The notes under the pieces were generated by a model. The model ran no database searches, was not told the DNA's origin, and worked only from the letters and a program-made list of their open reading frames with translations. 64,000 bases of DNA from IMG/VR virus record IMGVR_UViG_3300042305_002533, positions 1 through 64,000 of that record. The stretch is one strand, 5' to 3'. Source of the DNA: a virus. Position 1 is the first letter of the stretch. Each line of letters starts with the position of its first letter. This document shows positions 28,986 to 37,951 of this stretch, one piece after another. Both the position numbers and the translations under genes were made by a program.

Positions 28986-30217
28986 GCCTCGCACGATACG
29001 CGCCGGGAGAAGATGCCGGGGGCAGCTCAGCAAAGGGCCTCTTTGCGCAATACCTTCAGGGCGAAACGCCTAAGTACGCAATAAACAACGGGTTTCGCGC
29101 TGATCTATTTCGCAACACCCTCGCGCGGATGTTCATTCGCGTTGACGCGTCTGAGATGCCTCTATTTCTCGGATCGATCGCTGATGAGCACACTCGAAAC
29201 AAGCTGGCGCGTAGAATCGCGGGCGACCCCACCCCGGTAGAAGCCCCGACGCCAACAGCAACGCCAGTTACGCCCTCGTCTACAGACGCCTCGACGCGCC
29301 GCCGGCACACGGCGACGGCAAATGGCTATCTGGACTTTTTAATTCAACAAGTTCAAATGCCCCTGCAAGAAAAGGTGCAGGTTACCGAGACGTTGTCAGA
29401 CAACTACGTGGCTTACGCCTTTGGGCAGGCCCCGCCCATGTGGCAGTTCCAAGGGACCTTGATCAACACCGTCCAGGATGATCAAGCGTCCAACATGTTT
29501 CGCCTGTACACGCAGATTCTCCGCGCTACGCAAATGGCGCGGCGGCAAAAGTCTTTAAGCTTGTCTTTTGACTCGTATATCGTCAACGGGATCATTACGA
29601 ATATCAACCTGAGCTTGTCCTCAAACAACGAGCTCATGGTTCCTTTTGCTTTTCAGCTTCTCGTCAAACGCGTATTCATCACGAACTACACGCGCGGCTG
29701 GGTGCCGACACAGGCCAACACCCCATTCTCCGCAGACCTGAACGCCATTGCGTATGACGGCAGGCCTCGTGAAGAAGGAGCACTGAACGTTATTGTCGGA
29801 CGGACTTCAACAGAGAGCCAAGCGCTTGTGACGCCTACACCGCAAAATCAGGCGGACGGGCGGACTAACACTCAAAGTGGCGTCGACGCCGGTACCGCGC
29901 CGCCTAATTTCTTCCCCTTGGCGCCCGAAGGAACCGTAGCCCCGGCCGTTGCTGTAAATTTGCTGGACAACCAAGCCCGCGCCCAATCGCAAGTCGCCCA
30001 GATTGCTCAAGCGCGTGCAGCGGCGCGGCCCCCGACACCCACGAACGCCCAGCCTAATCGACCAGAAACCACGTCTCCGCCGGGGCAAACCACAAATTCA
30101 AATGTTGCTCCGACCACGCCAGCCACAAACCCGGCACCTGGACTAGCCGCGAGGCTAAGTGCCGCCGCAGCAAACTATCCACTAGGCACCATCACGAATA
30201 CGGGGACCTTGTTTTAA
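28982..30217 (+). CDS. Tail/baseplate hub-proximal protein
   Basis: 411 residues. The core (residues ~110-240: ANGYLDFLIQQVQMPLQEKV, LSDNYVAYAFGQAPPMWQFQ, LSFDSYIVNGIITNINLSLS) is a beta-rich domain of the kind found between the tape measure and hub in myophages. The last 140 residues are Pro/Thr/Ala/Asn-rich and probably disordered. A structural role is inferred from position; there is no enzymatic motif. Confidence 0.65.
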   Translation: MSLARYAPGEDAGGSSAKGLFAQYLQGETPKYAINNGFRADLFRNTLARMFIRVDASEMPLFLGSIADEHTRNKLARRIAGDPTPVEAPTPTATPVTPSSTDASTRRRHTATANGYLDFLIQQVQMPLQEKVQVTETLSDNYVAYAFGQAPPMWQFQGTLINTVQDDQASNMFRLYTQILRATQMARRQKSLSLSFDSYIVNGIITNINLSLSSNNELMVPFAFQLLVKRVFITNYTRGWVPTQANTPFSADLNAIAYDGRPREEGALNVIVGRTSTESQALVTPTPQNQADGRTNTQSGVDAGTAPPNFFPLAPEGTVAPAVAVNLLDNQARAQSQVAQIAQARAAARPPTPTNAQPNRPETTSPPGQTTNSNVAPTTPATNPAPGLAARLSAAAANYPLGTITNTGTLF

Positions 30218-31347
30218 TGACAGTCGCATTACAACCCATCACCCCTGAATCGAACAGCCTGATAGCGCCGACCGCCACGGACATCTCGATTTCCGTCACA
30301 GATACAGGCGCCGACCCTGCGCGCGTGTTGAATGTGAGCGTAAACGCTGCGTTGATTTTTACGAGGCTCGCAGCCGTCACGACGTTTCTCGACGCGGGGT
30401 ACACAGTATCCGTCGCCACGCCGGAACCGAACGTCACCGTCTACACGCTGACCAAAACTACGCCCTGGCCCGACCCTTCAGGGGTTGACGTCAATACGAC
30501 TTATCAGGCAGACCCGGCGGCTCCGGTCATTACTAAAAACAGCACTGCGATCGCCGGCGCTTTTCAAGTTGTTCCGGCCACGCCTTATTCAGGACAACCC
30601 GATGCGCCTCCAAGAACGTCGATATCTTTGTCTATGGGCCAGCCCTCGGGCCCAGACATTGCCGGGTTTACTGTTTCTATAAACGATGCCGTCGCGCTGG
30701 TATTTCAGCCGGGCGCCCCCGTCTGGTCTTTGCCGGACTATTACGGGGCCGTTAACTACACAGCGCAATCTGCCACGGTCTTCATCGACCCGCGCCGGTA
30801 TTTCAATTACGACTTTCCAGTTCAGGTGACAATAAACGCATCGTTAGCGGTGGGGCTTTCAGTAGCCGCAGTTACGCGCACATACAAGTTCTACGTTGCG
30901 CCCCGGCTATCCCGCGCCGCCTCCCCAGAACTTCAGTACAGCCGTGTCGATCAACTATTTGAAAACAGCCCGGCGATTGAGACGCTTCGCTACGCCTTGA
31001 AGGGCGCCCTGCAAACGCGTCCGAGCGCCGCACCCTATCTGGTGCTGCTTTACGCCAGGATTTTACGGTCATCGTTGAAATCAGTGGCATCGATCTTCAA
31101 CCGGTCGGACCTGACCCCGTTGGCCGAAGCTCTGGTGCCGGAAGACCTCGTCGACCCCACAGCTGCGCTTGTGCCGCTTACGCCGTTTGAGATTCTCTGG
31201 GCTCCCGCTGTCTCAGAATCAAAAGAGATCGGGATTACCGAGGACACTTTGGGCTTGATAGAAAAAGCTTATGCCTCGCCCTATCCTCAAGAAAAACTCG
31301 GCGCCATCGCAGGGCTTGTGCTGCTCAACGCAAACGCGCGCACCTGA
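30217..31347 (+). CDS. Tail protein (376 aa)
   Basis: 376 residues. The N-terminal two thirds are Thr/Val/Pro-rich beta sandwich-like repeats (SISVTDTGADPARVLNVSVN, TVSVATPEPNVTVYTLTKTT). The C-terminal third is helical. Start and stop overlap (TAATG). It sits between two hub-region proteins and is probably a virion component. Not recognised more closely. Confidence 0.65.
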   Translation: MTVALQPITPESNSLIAPTATDISISVTDTGADPARVLNVSVNAALIFTRLAAVTTFLDAGYTVSVATPEPNVTVYTLTKTTPWPDPSGVDVNTTYQADPAAPVITKNSTAIAGAFQVVPATPYSGQPDAPPRTSISLSMGQPSGPDIAGFTVSINDAVALVFQPGAPVWSLPDYYGAVNYTAQSATVFIDPRRYFNYDFPVQVTINASLAVGLSVAAVTRTYKFYVAPRLSRAASPELQYSRVDQLFENSPAIETLRYALKGALQTRPSAAPYLVLLYARILRSSLKSVASIFNRSDLTPLAEALVPEDLVDPTAALVPLTPFEILWAPAVSESKEIGITEDTLGLIEKAYASPYPQEKLGAIAGLVLLNANART

Positions 31348-31351
31348 CGCT

Positions 31352-31364
31352 TTCACGCCGTGAA
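31352..31364. repeat. Dyad TTCAC-GCC-GTGAA
   Basis: Exact dyad in the 59-bp gap between two tail genes, the longest gap in the tape-measure-to-terminase run. Confidence 0.85.
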
Positions 31365-31389
31365 GACGCAGTAGCTTTTTGCTCCGAAG

Positions 31390-31406
31390 GCCCTCATTAT
31401 TAGGGC
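31390..31406 (+). promoter_or_regulatory. Hairpin abutting the ATG of the M15-domain tail gene
   Basis: GCCCT-cattatt-AGGGC ends at the base before ATG 31407 and contains the only purine-rich ribosome-site candidate, so it may hold translation of this long gene low. Confidence 0.4.
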
Positions 31407-34400
31407 ATGCCCTTCGATCCGTCGGCCGTACGCAGTGGTGCCACCTTCTCCACGAACCCAACGTATCAAGCGGCCTGGGTCTGCTATGTCAACGGCATAG
31501 AAGTCCCCATCATCGGCTTCGACATTCAGTGCGGGGTGTGGCAGCCGCCGGCCTTTACGATCCATATGATCCCGGACATCGTCCTGCAGCGCCTAGGCAG
31601 CGAAGACCGGGTGCCCGTTCAGATTTTTTACCTTGATTACTGGGTCGACGCAGAGCGACCAGAGTTTCGTCTGCTCGTTGACGGCGAAATTACGGGGTGG
31701 AGTTACAGCTCTTCGGTCGGCCAGCGAACCATGGCGTTTCGCTGCGTGTCGCACATTCACGTCTTTCAGCAGCTGTACTTCTTCTACATGACCAACGTGG
31801 ACAACGTGGTCGCTGCGCAGTCGCCGGAAGTTTTGTCCAGTTCGTTTTCGACCCCCGGGCTTCTCTACCCGTACTCACTTTTTCATCAGGGGCTTGTTGT
31901 TACCAATAATCAAGTCGCGGCAACACGGGCACAACCGCGACGTCCAGGGCAGCCAGGGCAAGCTACGCCTGTGCCGATGGACAATCCGGACGCCAATCTA
32001 GACCCTAACTCGCCCGCACAACCCATCAAAGCCCCATATGAGCTTGTTTATAACGTAATCAAAGGCGTCATCAGTTCAGAAGTGCCTAACAACCGGCACG
32101 CCATTCCGATGATGAACTTCTTTGCACGGCATATTCGAAAGACGCGCCTGCAAAACCGATTTGTGCGGTTACCGTTCCTTGAAGACCCCGAGGCGCTCGG
32201 CGAAGAGCAGGGCGTGTTCCCCATCTTCAAGGCTGCCCGGAATGCCGAAGCGTTGAACGCGATGCAGCGCCAGGTGTCGGCGCAGACTGGAGAGTCCGGG
32301 CCAGTTTGGAACATGCTGCAGCAAATCCTCTCCATGGTTTACATGGAGATCGCCATGATCCCCAATCCAGCGGCGGTGCTCGTAGAGCTCAACACCGCTG
32401 CTGCGGGCCCGCGCCAGGATGGAAAGATCATCGGCGTTTTGAGCAATAATTCTCCGGTGCAAACGACGCCTACGACTTCTGCATCCGGCGCGTCGCCCGG
32501 TATAGTCGCTGGAAGTGCGCAAGACACGCGCACCGCCTTGGAGATTTTACGGGGTACGACGCCGGCGAGCCCCACGGTAACGCCCACCGCCGCTCCCGCT
32601 GCCCCAGCGCCCGCGCCGGCCGCAGACGCCGCAACAACGGGAACCCCCGCCTCAACGTCGGCCGAGGGGGGCGCCCCGCCCACGCCCCCATTTCAAGGCA
32701 TTAATCCAAATACCCCCATTCGTCTCGCGCAGTATTTCGTAAAGCCTCAGTTCCTCTTTGCTGTTCCGCCACATTGCAACGTCATCTTTCCCTCGATGGT
32801 CGATGCATGGACATACGATGAGCCGTATCTGACGCAACCTACGCGCGTGTATGTCAACGACTCCGTGATGACGCAGGCGCTTCGCGCTAACGGGCCTAAC
32901 CGCCACTTTATTCTGCACGCGCTAACTGTCGCCTTCCCGGAAGAGGCAGACGCGTTGATGCACCATAAAGCTGGCGGCGACACCAACACAGAAACCACAC
33001 AGGCTACTGCCGGAAATCTTGAGTCTGGCAAGAACCTGTTGATCTGGCCTGAAGAGTATTACAAGGGGCCTGTCACCGAGAAACTGGACCTCCCGCCGTG
33101 GTTTCAGATGCTGCGGCAGTTTGCCAACTCGCAGCCTGCGCCCGGAACTCCAGGAGCTACGGCGCCCGGAACGACAAGCCCAGCAGCAGGGGGTGCTGGA
33201 AGCCCCACGGGCGGCGGGCCCGCGACGCCAACGCCCTTGGCGCCTGGAACGGGCGTTGTCATCCCCCCGACCATTACAGAGGCGCGGCGCGGCAATCCGA
33301 TTGGGCGGCAAGAAGCTCAGGAAAATTTTGCTTATCGGTGGCGCATGACTCCGGAAACTCAGCGGATTGGGGATACCAAACGCGTACAGGTCGATGGGAG
33401 TGCGACCTTTGGCGAGTTGGGGGAGCCTGTAAACGGGCGATACCAGTGGGAACCCGGCGACGCTTTAAAGGTGTTGGCCGCGCATTTGATTGAAAGGTTT
33501 CCCAACGCCTTTGATCACGGCGGTTACAAGCGCCCATTTGCCAGGCAGCCAACTGCCCCTCAACCGCCAAGAAAACGGGTAGGCGACATGCACATTCAAG
33601 GCCGCGCTATCGACATGATGTGCAAGCGGAAAGTTAATCCGCCCGGTACTCGGTTGCGCGGCATGCCCGATCTAGAAAACGTTAACCCCGCCGCTGAATA
33701 TCTTGTTCAAAACGCCGACGTTTTTGGAGTACAGTTAGTTGTCTGGGCCCGCTCTGAATGGTCCGCAAGAGGTGCGCCCGGGCGTAGGTACGCGCATTAC
33801 ACAAATGACCCTCAAAGAGAGAGCATGGACCATTTTGACCATATCCACCTTGACTTAAATTTGGCGGGGGCGCGGGGTGAATTACCTTTTTACCAAAATA
33901 ACCGACATCTCCTTCCTGTGCGACAACGTCGCCCACAACGCCGCAATGGCCAGGAGCCCGTAGCGCCTACAGGGCCGCGCCCGCTTCCAGTATTGCGCCC
34001 GCCGCGTCGGCCAGGAGAAAGCACTTCAACCCCGACGCGACCGGCGACGACGCCCGCCCCAGGAACCGCAACGGACGCGGCCAATAGGACCGTCGCCACA
34101 CAACCGGCCTACACGCCGGGGACGCCTGCGCCTGCGCAGAATGCCCCGGCTTCGCCCATACCGGCAACTCAAGCGCCTACCGCCGTAGACGCCGAAACGC
34201 TTGAGCGCTCTGCTGACTCTTTTCAGCAACTCTTCCGGCTGTACGCACAATACGAATTTTTACGCCGAAGGTATATGCAGCGGCAAGCTGCAGTTCAGAT
34301 GAAATTCAATCCGTACATCGTGCCCGGGTTTCCGTCGATGCTCTTTGACTCAATGCGAACCCGCTTCCACATGGTCGGCTACATCCAGGCTGTCTCACAC

Positions 34401-35522
34401 TCGGCGAGCGCTGCGGGCGGAGGCAACATCTCAACCTCGGTGCAGATGACGTGCTGCCGGACCTTGCCCGAATTCATCAACGACGTGCGTGCTGACGCTG
34501 AGCGTTTTCGTAGCCGGGTAACCGCTGCGCCTGCGGAAATTATTGACCAGATCCGCGAGCGCATGCAGGACGAGGACAACGCCGAAGCGTTTTACCGCCG
34601 CCTCTTTTATGGCAACGGCCCCCGCGCCGGCAACGCGCCTACAGCTTTCCGTTGGACGGAGGCCATGGGCTACAGCCGAGGGCTTTTGACCGAAGACATC
34701 TATGTCCGAGGCGAATCGGTGGCGGTCACGACAGCCCGCGCGCAAACCGTACAAAATGAAGAACAGAACGAAGTGGCGGCTACGACCGCCCCGGGAAATA
34801 CAGCGCCGCCTACTAACACTTCAAACGGAACGACCGCGCGCCTGCAACAAGCAGCCGCCGGCGCAAACGGCGCGTTTACTACGACGCCGCCTGGGAATGC
34901 GGCACCCACCGGCGTAGGCCTCAATTTTGATGTAAACGCCCCCAACCCCCCGGCCCAGAACACCCCGGCCCAGCAGGCAAATCGTCAGCAAGTAACGCAC
35001 AACCTCGACCCCAACGTAGAACTTTCACCCCGTGAAAATATCTACCAGGACGCCTTCGACCGTTATGACATTGCCATGCAGTTGGCCGCACGGCCAGCTT
35101 GTACGTTGGAGCAGTATATTCGTTTCTGGCACGGCGGCGCGGAGGTCGGCGCGCTTATTGATCGAGAAATTGTTACGGGGCCGCAGGACGCCTTCGCGTA
35201 TATCGAAGTAAAACAAGAAGAAGTTATCAAGAGCGTGATCGGCGTTAACGGCTCTGCCGAATACCTGCGAGGTATGGTCTCGCATAAGGTGGCGCTCTAC
35301 TACGACCGCATCTTCAAACTACGCCCCGGGCCCGGCACCGGAACCGGCCGCCTCACAGGGCCTACTGAGGCCGAGCGCGGATATACCGACCCGCCGTCGG
35401 TCAGGCCCTCTACGCAGCATTCTGGGGTCGCCGCTGATTATCCTCAAACGCGTGCGGACTGGGATACGATCCTGATCACGTACCGAAACAAAGTGCGAAC
35501 GCTTCTGAGGCCGACAGTATGA
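31407..35522 (+). CDS. Large tail hub protein with embedded M15-type peptidase domain
   Basis: 1371 residues. The first ~170 residues are beta-rich (WVCYVNGIEVPIIGFDIQCG), like a hub or distal-tail domain. Around residues 660-825 is a zinc-peptidase domain of the M15 / D-Ala-D-Ala type: H729-IQGRAI-D736, matching H-x6-D, and DHFDHIHLDL with H812 and H814, matching H-x-H. Long Pro/Thr/Ala linkers flank it. In tailed phages such a domain cuts peptidoglycan during entry. The C-terminal ~500 residues are structural (MVGYIQAVSHSASAAGGGNI). One dyad lies at 35024-35036. Confidence 0.8.
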   Translation: MPFDPSAVRSGATFSTNPTYQAAWVCYVNGIEVPIIGFDIQCGVWQPPAFTIHMIPDIVLQRLGSEDRVPVQIFYLDYWVDAERPEFRLLVDGEITGWSYSSSVGQRTMAFRCVSHIHVFQQLYFFYMTNVDNVVAAQSPEVLSSSFSTPGLLYPYSLFHQGLVVTNNQVAATRAQPRRPGQPGQATPVPMDNPDANLDPNSPAQPIKAPYELVYNVIKGVISSEVPNNRHAIPMMNFFARHIRKTRLQNRFVRLPFLEDPEALGEEQGVFPIFKAARNAEALNAMQRQVSAQTGESGPVWNMLQQILSMVYMEIAMIPNPAAVLVELNTAAAGPRQDGKIIGVLSNNSPVQTTPTTSASGASPGIVAGSAQDTRTALEILRGTTPASPTVTPTAAPAAPAPAPAADAATTGTPASTSAEGGAPPTPPFQGINPNTPIRLAQYFVKPQFLFAVPPHCNVIFPSMVDAWTYDEPYLTQPTRVYVNDSVMTQALRANGPNRHFILHALTVAFPEEADALMHHKAGGDTNTETTQATAGNLESGKNLLIWPEEYYKGPVTEKLDLPPWFQMLRQFANSQPAPGTPGATAPGTTSPAAGGAGSPTGGGPATPTPLAPGTGVVIPPTITEARRGNPIGRQEAQENFAYRWRMTPETQRIGDTKRVQVDGSATFGELGEPVNGRYQWEPGDALKVLAAHLIERFPNAFDHGGYKRPFARQPTAPQPPRKRVGDMHIQGRAIDMMCKRKVNPPGTRLRGMPDLENVNPAAEYLVQNADVFGVQLVVWARSEWSARGAPGRRYAHYTNDPQRESMDHFDHIHLDLNLAGARGELPFYQNNRHLLPVRQRRPQRRNGQEPVAPTGPRPLPVLRPPRRPGESTSTPTRPATTPAPGTATDAANRTVATQPAYTPGTPAPAQNAPASPIPATQAPTAVDAETLERSADSFQQLFRLYAQYEFLRRRYMQRQAAVQMKFNPYIVPGFPSMLFDSMRTRFHMVGYIQAVSHSASAAGGGNISTSVQMTCCRTLPEFINDVRADAERFRSRVTAAPAEIIDQIRERMQDEDNAEAFYRRLFYGNGPRAGNAPTAFRWTEAMGYSRGLLTEDIYVRGESVAVTTARAQTVQNEEQNEVAATTAPGNTAPPTNTSNGTTARLQQAAAGANGAFTTTPPGNAAPTGVGLNFDVNAPNPPAQNTPAQQANRQQVTHNLDPNVELSPRENIYQDAFDRYDIAMQLAARPACTLEQYIRFWHGGAEVGALIDREIVTGPQDAFAYIEVKQEEVIKSVIGVNGSAEYLRGMVSHKVALYYDRIFKLRPGPGTGTGRLTGPTEAERGYTDPPSVRPSTQHSGVAADYPQTRADWDTILITYRNKVRTLLRPTV
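35024..35036. repeat. Dyad TTCAC-CCC-GTGAA
   Basis: Exact dyad inside the M15-domain tail gene; read as L-S-P-R-E. Confidence 0.85.
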
Positions 35523-36217
35523 CCCCGGCAAAATCCCTCGACCTTGAACTTTGGCGGGCATGGAAACAGATGCCGACGCCTCAGAACCTGGAGGCGCTGA
35601 TCAAACAGCTAAACCCGGTGCTGCAGCGCGAGATGATGCGGTGGTCCGGCATTGTCCCAAAGTACGTGCTGGAGAACGAAGCAAAAAAGCTCGCCATCAA
35701 AGCGTGCGAAACCTACAACCCCAACGCGGGGGCCGCTTTAGCGACGCACGTCACCAACCAGCTTCAAAAGTTGTCCCGCATCGCATACCAACGTCAAAGT
35801 TCGATGCTTGTGCCTGAGCAGCAGCGCTTGACGTTCAACCGCTACAACGCGGCCATGCGCCACCTTGAAGACCTGAACGGTCGCAAACCGACAATTAATG
35901 ACGTCGCAGACTATTTGGCCATCAAGCCAAAAGCGCTACAGAAGATCGTTGAGAACGTTGGGCGGCAGGAACTGATTGAATCCGGCGAAGGGCCGCAGTT
36001 CATTCAACACGCCGAGAGCGACGTGATTGATCTGGCCTACGGCGATATGACGCCGATGCAGAAGAAGATCTTCGAGATGCGTACGGGGTACAATCACACC
36101 CCGATCGCCAAGAGCGCCAAGGAGATCATGAAGGCGCTCAATATTACGCAGAGCCAGTTGAGCTACCAATTATCCGCCATCAAGACTTTGCTAGAGCGGG
36201 CGCAGAGACTACGCTAG
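35519..36217 (+). CDS. Sigma-70-family-like transcription factor
   Basis: 232 residues, starting with a 4-bp overlap. The order of helices fits a sigma factor: a region-2-like block (EAKKLAIKACETYNPNAGAA then HVTNQLQKLSRIAYQRQ), a region-3-like helix-turn-helix (RKPTINDVADYLAIKPKALQ) and a region-4-like C-terminus (MTPMQKKIFEMRTGYNHTPI, then AKEIMKALNITQSQLSYQL). The N-P-N-A-G-A-A segment corresponds to the Y-D-P-x-x-G turn of region 2. It would redirect host RNA polymerase to phage promoters. Its place inside the tail operon is unusual. A structural protein that happens to share this helix order is the alternative. Confidence 0.65.
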   Translation: MTPAKSLDLELWRAWKQMPTPQNLEALIKQLNPVLQREMMRWSGIVPKYVLENEAKKLAIKACETYNPNAGAALATHVTNQLQKLSRIAYQRQSSMLVPEQQRLTFNRYNAAMRHLEDLNGRKPTINDVADYLAIKPKALQKIVENVGRQELIESGEGPQFIQHAESDVIDLAYGDMTPMQKKIFEMRTGYNHTPIAKSAKEIMKALNITQSQLSYQLSAIKTLLERAQRLR

Positions 36218-36221
36218 GCGC

Positions 36222-37496
36222 ATGACTTCCGCTTCGGAACTTCTGTCGCAATCTTTAACTCAGCTATCCGCCGCGCAACGCCGCGCTCAAGCGCAATACC
36301 TCAACGCTCAAGCGTTCCCAGGGCAAAGCGGGCCGCCTCGGCGGTTCATGAGTGACATAGGGTTTCTTTCGGCGAGTGGGTTTGCTTATTTGGAGGCAAA
36401 TCAAGCGAATTACTACTACGACGACACGGAGGGGCCTCGCGATATTTTACAAATTGTCTTGATCCCCTACGGCGTCGAGGCGGACCTTCAACGGCTAACG
36501 TCTTCAGCGCCCCGAGATCGCATTACGCACGCGATAGGGGCCGGTACAGGCGGCGTCGCGCCGCATCCGGAAGACGATCGTTTCTTAATCGCGGGCACCC
36601 TTAACGCGGACCTTTATTCCGAAGCAAAGCAATCCCTCGCTGTTCGACGAATAACGTCTCGAACCGGCCCCGCCACGCACTTCATTGTCAACCGCCTCGG
36701 CGGCGTGTCGGTCGGCCCAAGCGTAGACGCCCTTACTAGCGCCGTCCCCGATTTCTCAGACACGGCCGTGTTTGTGGCAGTCGAATCCGCTTTGATGATC
36801 TTGGCGGCCGACCACGCGCAACGCCGATTCGATCGAATCTTAGAGCAGCCCCTGACCGGCCGTCAGGTGGTTCAGCTAGCGGTCCTGCTTCAAAAACTCT
36901 TCACCGCCCTTGGGTCTAATTTCCCACGTGCATTTCCGCCAAATTTAACGCCCGCCCAGTCAGGGCTGCGTTACCAATTTCCATCTGAATTGCGGCAGTT
37001 GACCGCAGGCAATTTTATCGACACGCCGCCAACTCAGCCCGTAGAAAACCCCCGAATTTCGTACGCGTTCACCACCCCGGCAAACTTCTTCAATACTGTA
37101 TCGTTGCAAGGCCCTTACCAGCTCGCTACGGATATCTGGCGCCCCTTTGCAGCGCCAACGCCGCTTAGCACTCGCGAAGAAGCGCGCTCGGCCATGGCCC
37201 AGCTGAACACTGCCGGAGAAGAGACGGCGCTGATGGGCAACTACGCCACTGTGGCCGCCGGAGATCGCTCGACGGAAATGCAAACGGTCATCCGCAGTCA
37301 GGTGTTTGTGCAGCGGCAGCGCGTGGCGCAACAGGCTGAAGAAACCGCAGCAAATCAATCCGCCGATGCCGCCGCAGCTTCGACGACGAACCGCCTGCCG
37401 GACGAGAACGTGCTTCAGACCGACCCGCACTCCTATGATTTCAGCACCGGCCTTTGGGGCGCTCCCGACCCCGTGCTCGGCACCAGAAACGTCTAG
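36222..37496 (+). CDS. Tail/baseplate protein, possible amidase-like fold
   Basis: 424 residues. Residues ~150-200 (TGPATHFIVNRLGGVSVGPS, VDALTSAVPDFSDTAVFVAV) resemble the H-F-x-V-x-x-D/L-G-x-V strand pair of N-acetylmuramoyl-L-alanine amidases, but the other zinc ligands are not evident, so the domain may be a non-catalytic relative. Asn/Ala/Gln-rich C-terminal tail. Structural role inferred from position. Confidence 0.55.
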   Translation: MTSASELLSQSLTQLSAAQRRAQAQYLNAQAFPGQSGPPRRFMSDIGFLSASGFAYLEANQANYYYDDTEGPRDILQIVLIPYGVEADLQRLTSSAPRDRITHAIGAGTGGVAPHPEDDRFLIAGTLNADLYSEAKQSLAVRRITSRTGPATHFIVNRLGGVSVGPSVDALTSAVPDFSDTAVFVAVESALMILAADHAQRRFDRILEQPLTGRQVVQLAVLLQKLFTALGSNFPRAFPPNLTPAQSGLRYQFPSELRQLTAGNFIDTPPTQPVENPRISYAFTTPANFFNTVSLQGPYQLATDIWRPFAAPTPLSTREEARSAMAQLNTAGEETALMGNYATVAAGDRSTEMQTVIRSQVFVQRQRVAQQAEETAANQSADAAAASTTNRLPDENVLQTDPHSYDFSTGLWGAPDPVLGTRNV

Positions 37497-37498
37497 CC

Positions 37499-37951
37499 AT
37501 GGCACGCTACGATCTTCATATCCAGCTGGTCGACCCCAGCGAGCAGACGTTTGGCGCCAATTTCAGTTTTGGCGTAGCCAACCCCATCTTGGTGACGGGC
37601 TTTCAGGCCCTCGTAAACCGCTGGATGAAAATTTTCATGACCCCCAAAGGCTCGCACCCCGTGCGGCGCACCGAGGGGACTGAGTTCCCCTACCTGTTGG
37701 GCTCGAACGTCACAGACATCCCGTCGTTGGAAGCGACCGTGGCCGAGTACATCGACGACGCCACGCAGCAGGTTCAGGCGGTCGACCGCATGTCCCCCAA
37801 CCTGACAAACGATCAGCGCCTGCGGGCTGCGGCGCTTCTTCAATTCAACGCCGTAGACGCGTCGAGTATCGAGTTCTGGGTAGAGCTAACCAATCAAGCG
37901 AATCAGCGCATGCGAGTGCTGATCCCCTATCTGGTGACCCCAAATGGCTGA
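37499..37951 (+). CDS. gp25-like baseplate wedge protein
   Basis: 150 residues from ATG 37499. The stretch ANPILVTGFQALVNRWMKIF, then MTPKGSHPVRRTEGTEFPYL, matches the GPW/gp25 layout (start helix, I-x-x-I-L-x-T-x-x-G-E/S-x-x-x-x-x-x-x-G). The C-terminal RLRAAALLQFNAVDASSIEF fits its final strands. gp25-like proteins form the inner wedge with the J-like protein, which is the next gene and overlaps by 8 bp. Confidence 0.7.
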   Translation: MARYDLHIQLVDPSEQTFGANFSFGVANPILVTGFQALVNRWMKIFMTPKGSHPVRRTEGTEFPYLLGSNVTDIPSLEATVAEYIDDATQQVQAVDRMSPNLTNDQRLRAAALLQFNAVDASSIEFWVELTNQANQRMRVLIPYLVTPNG

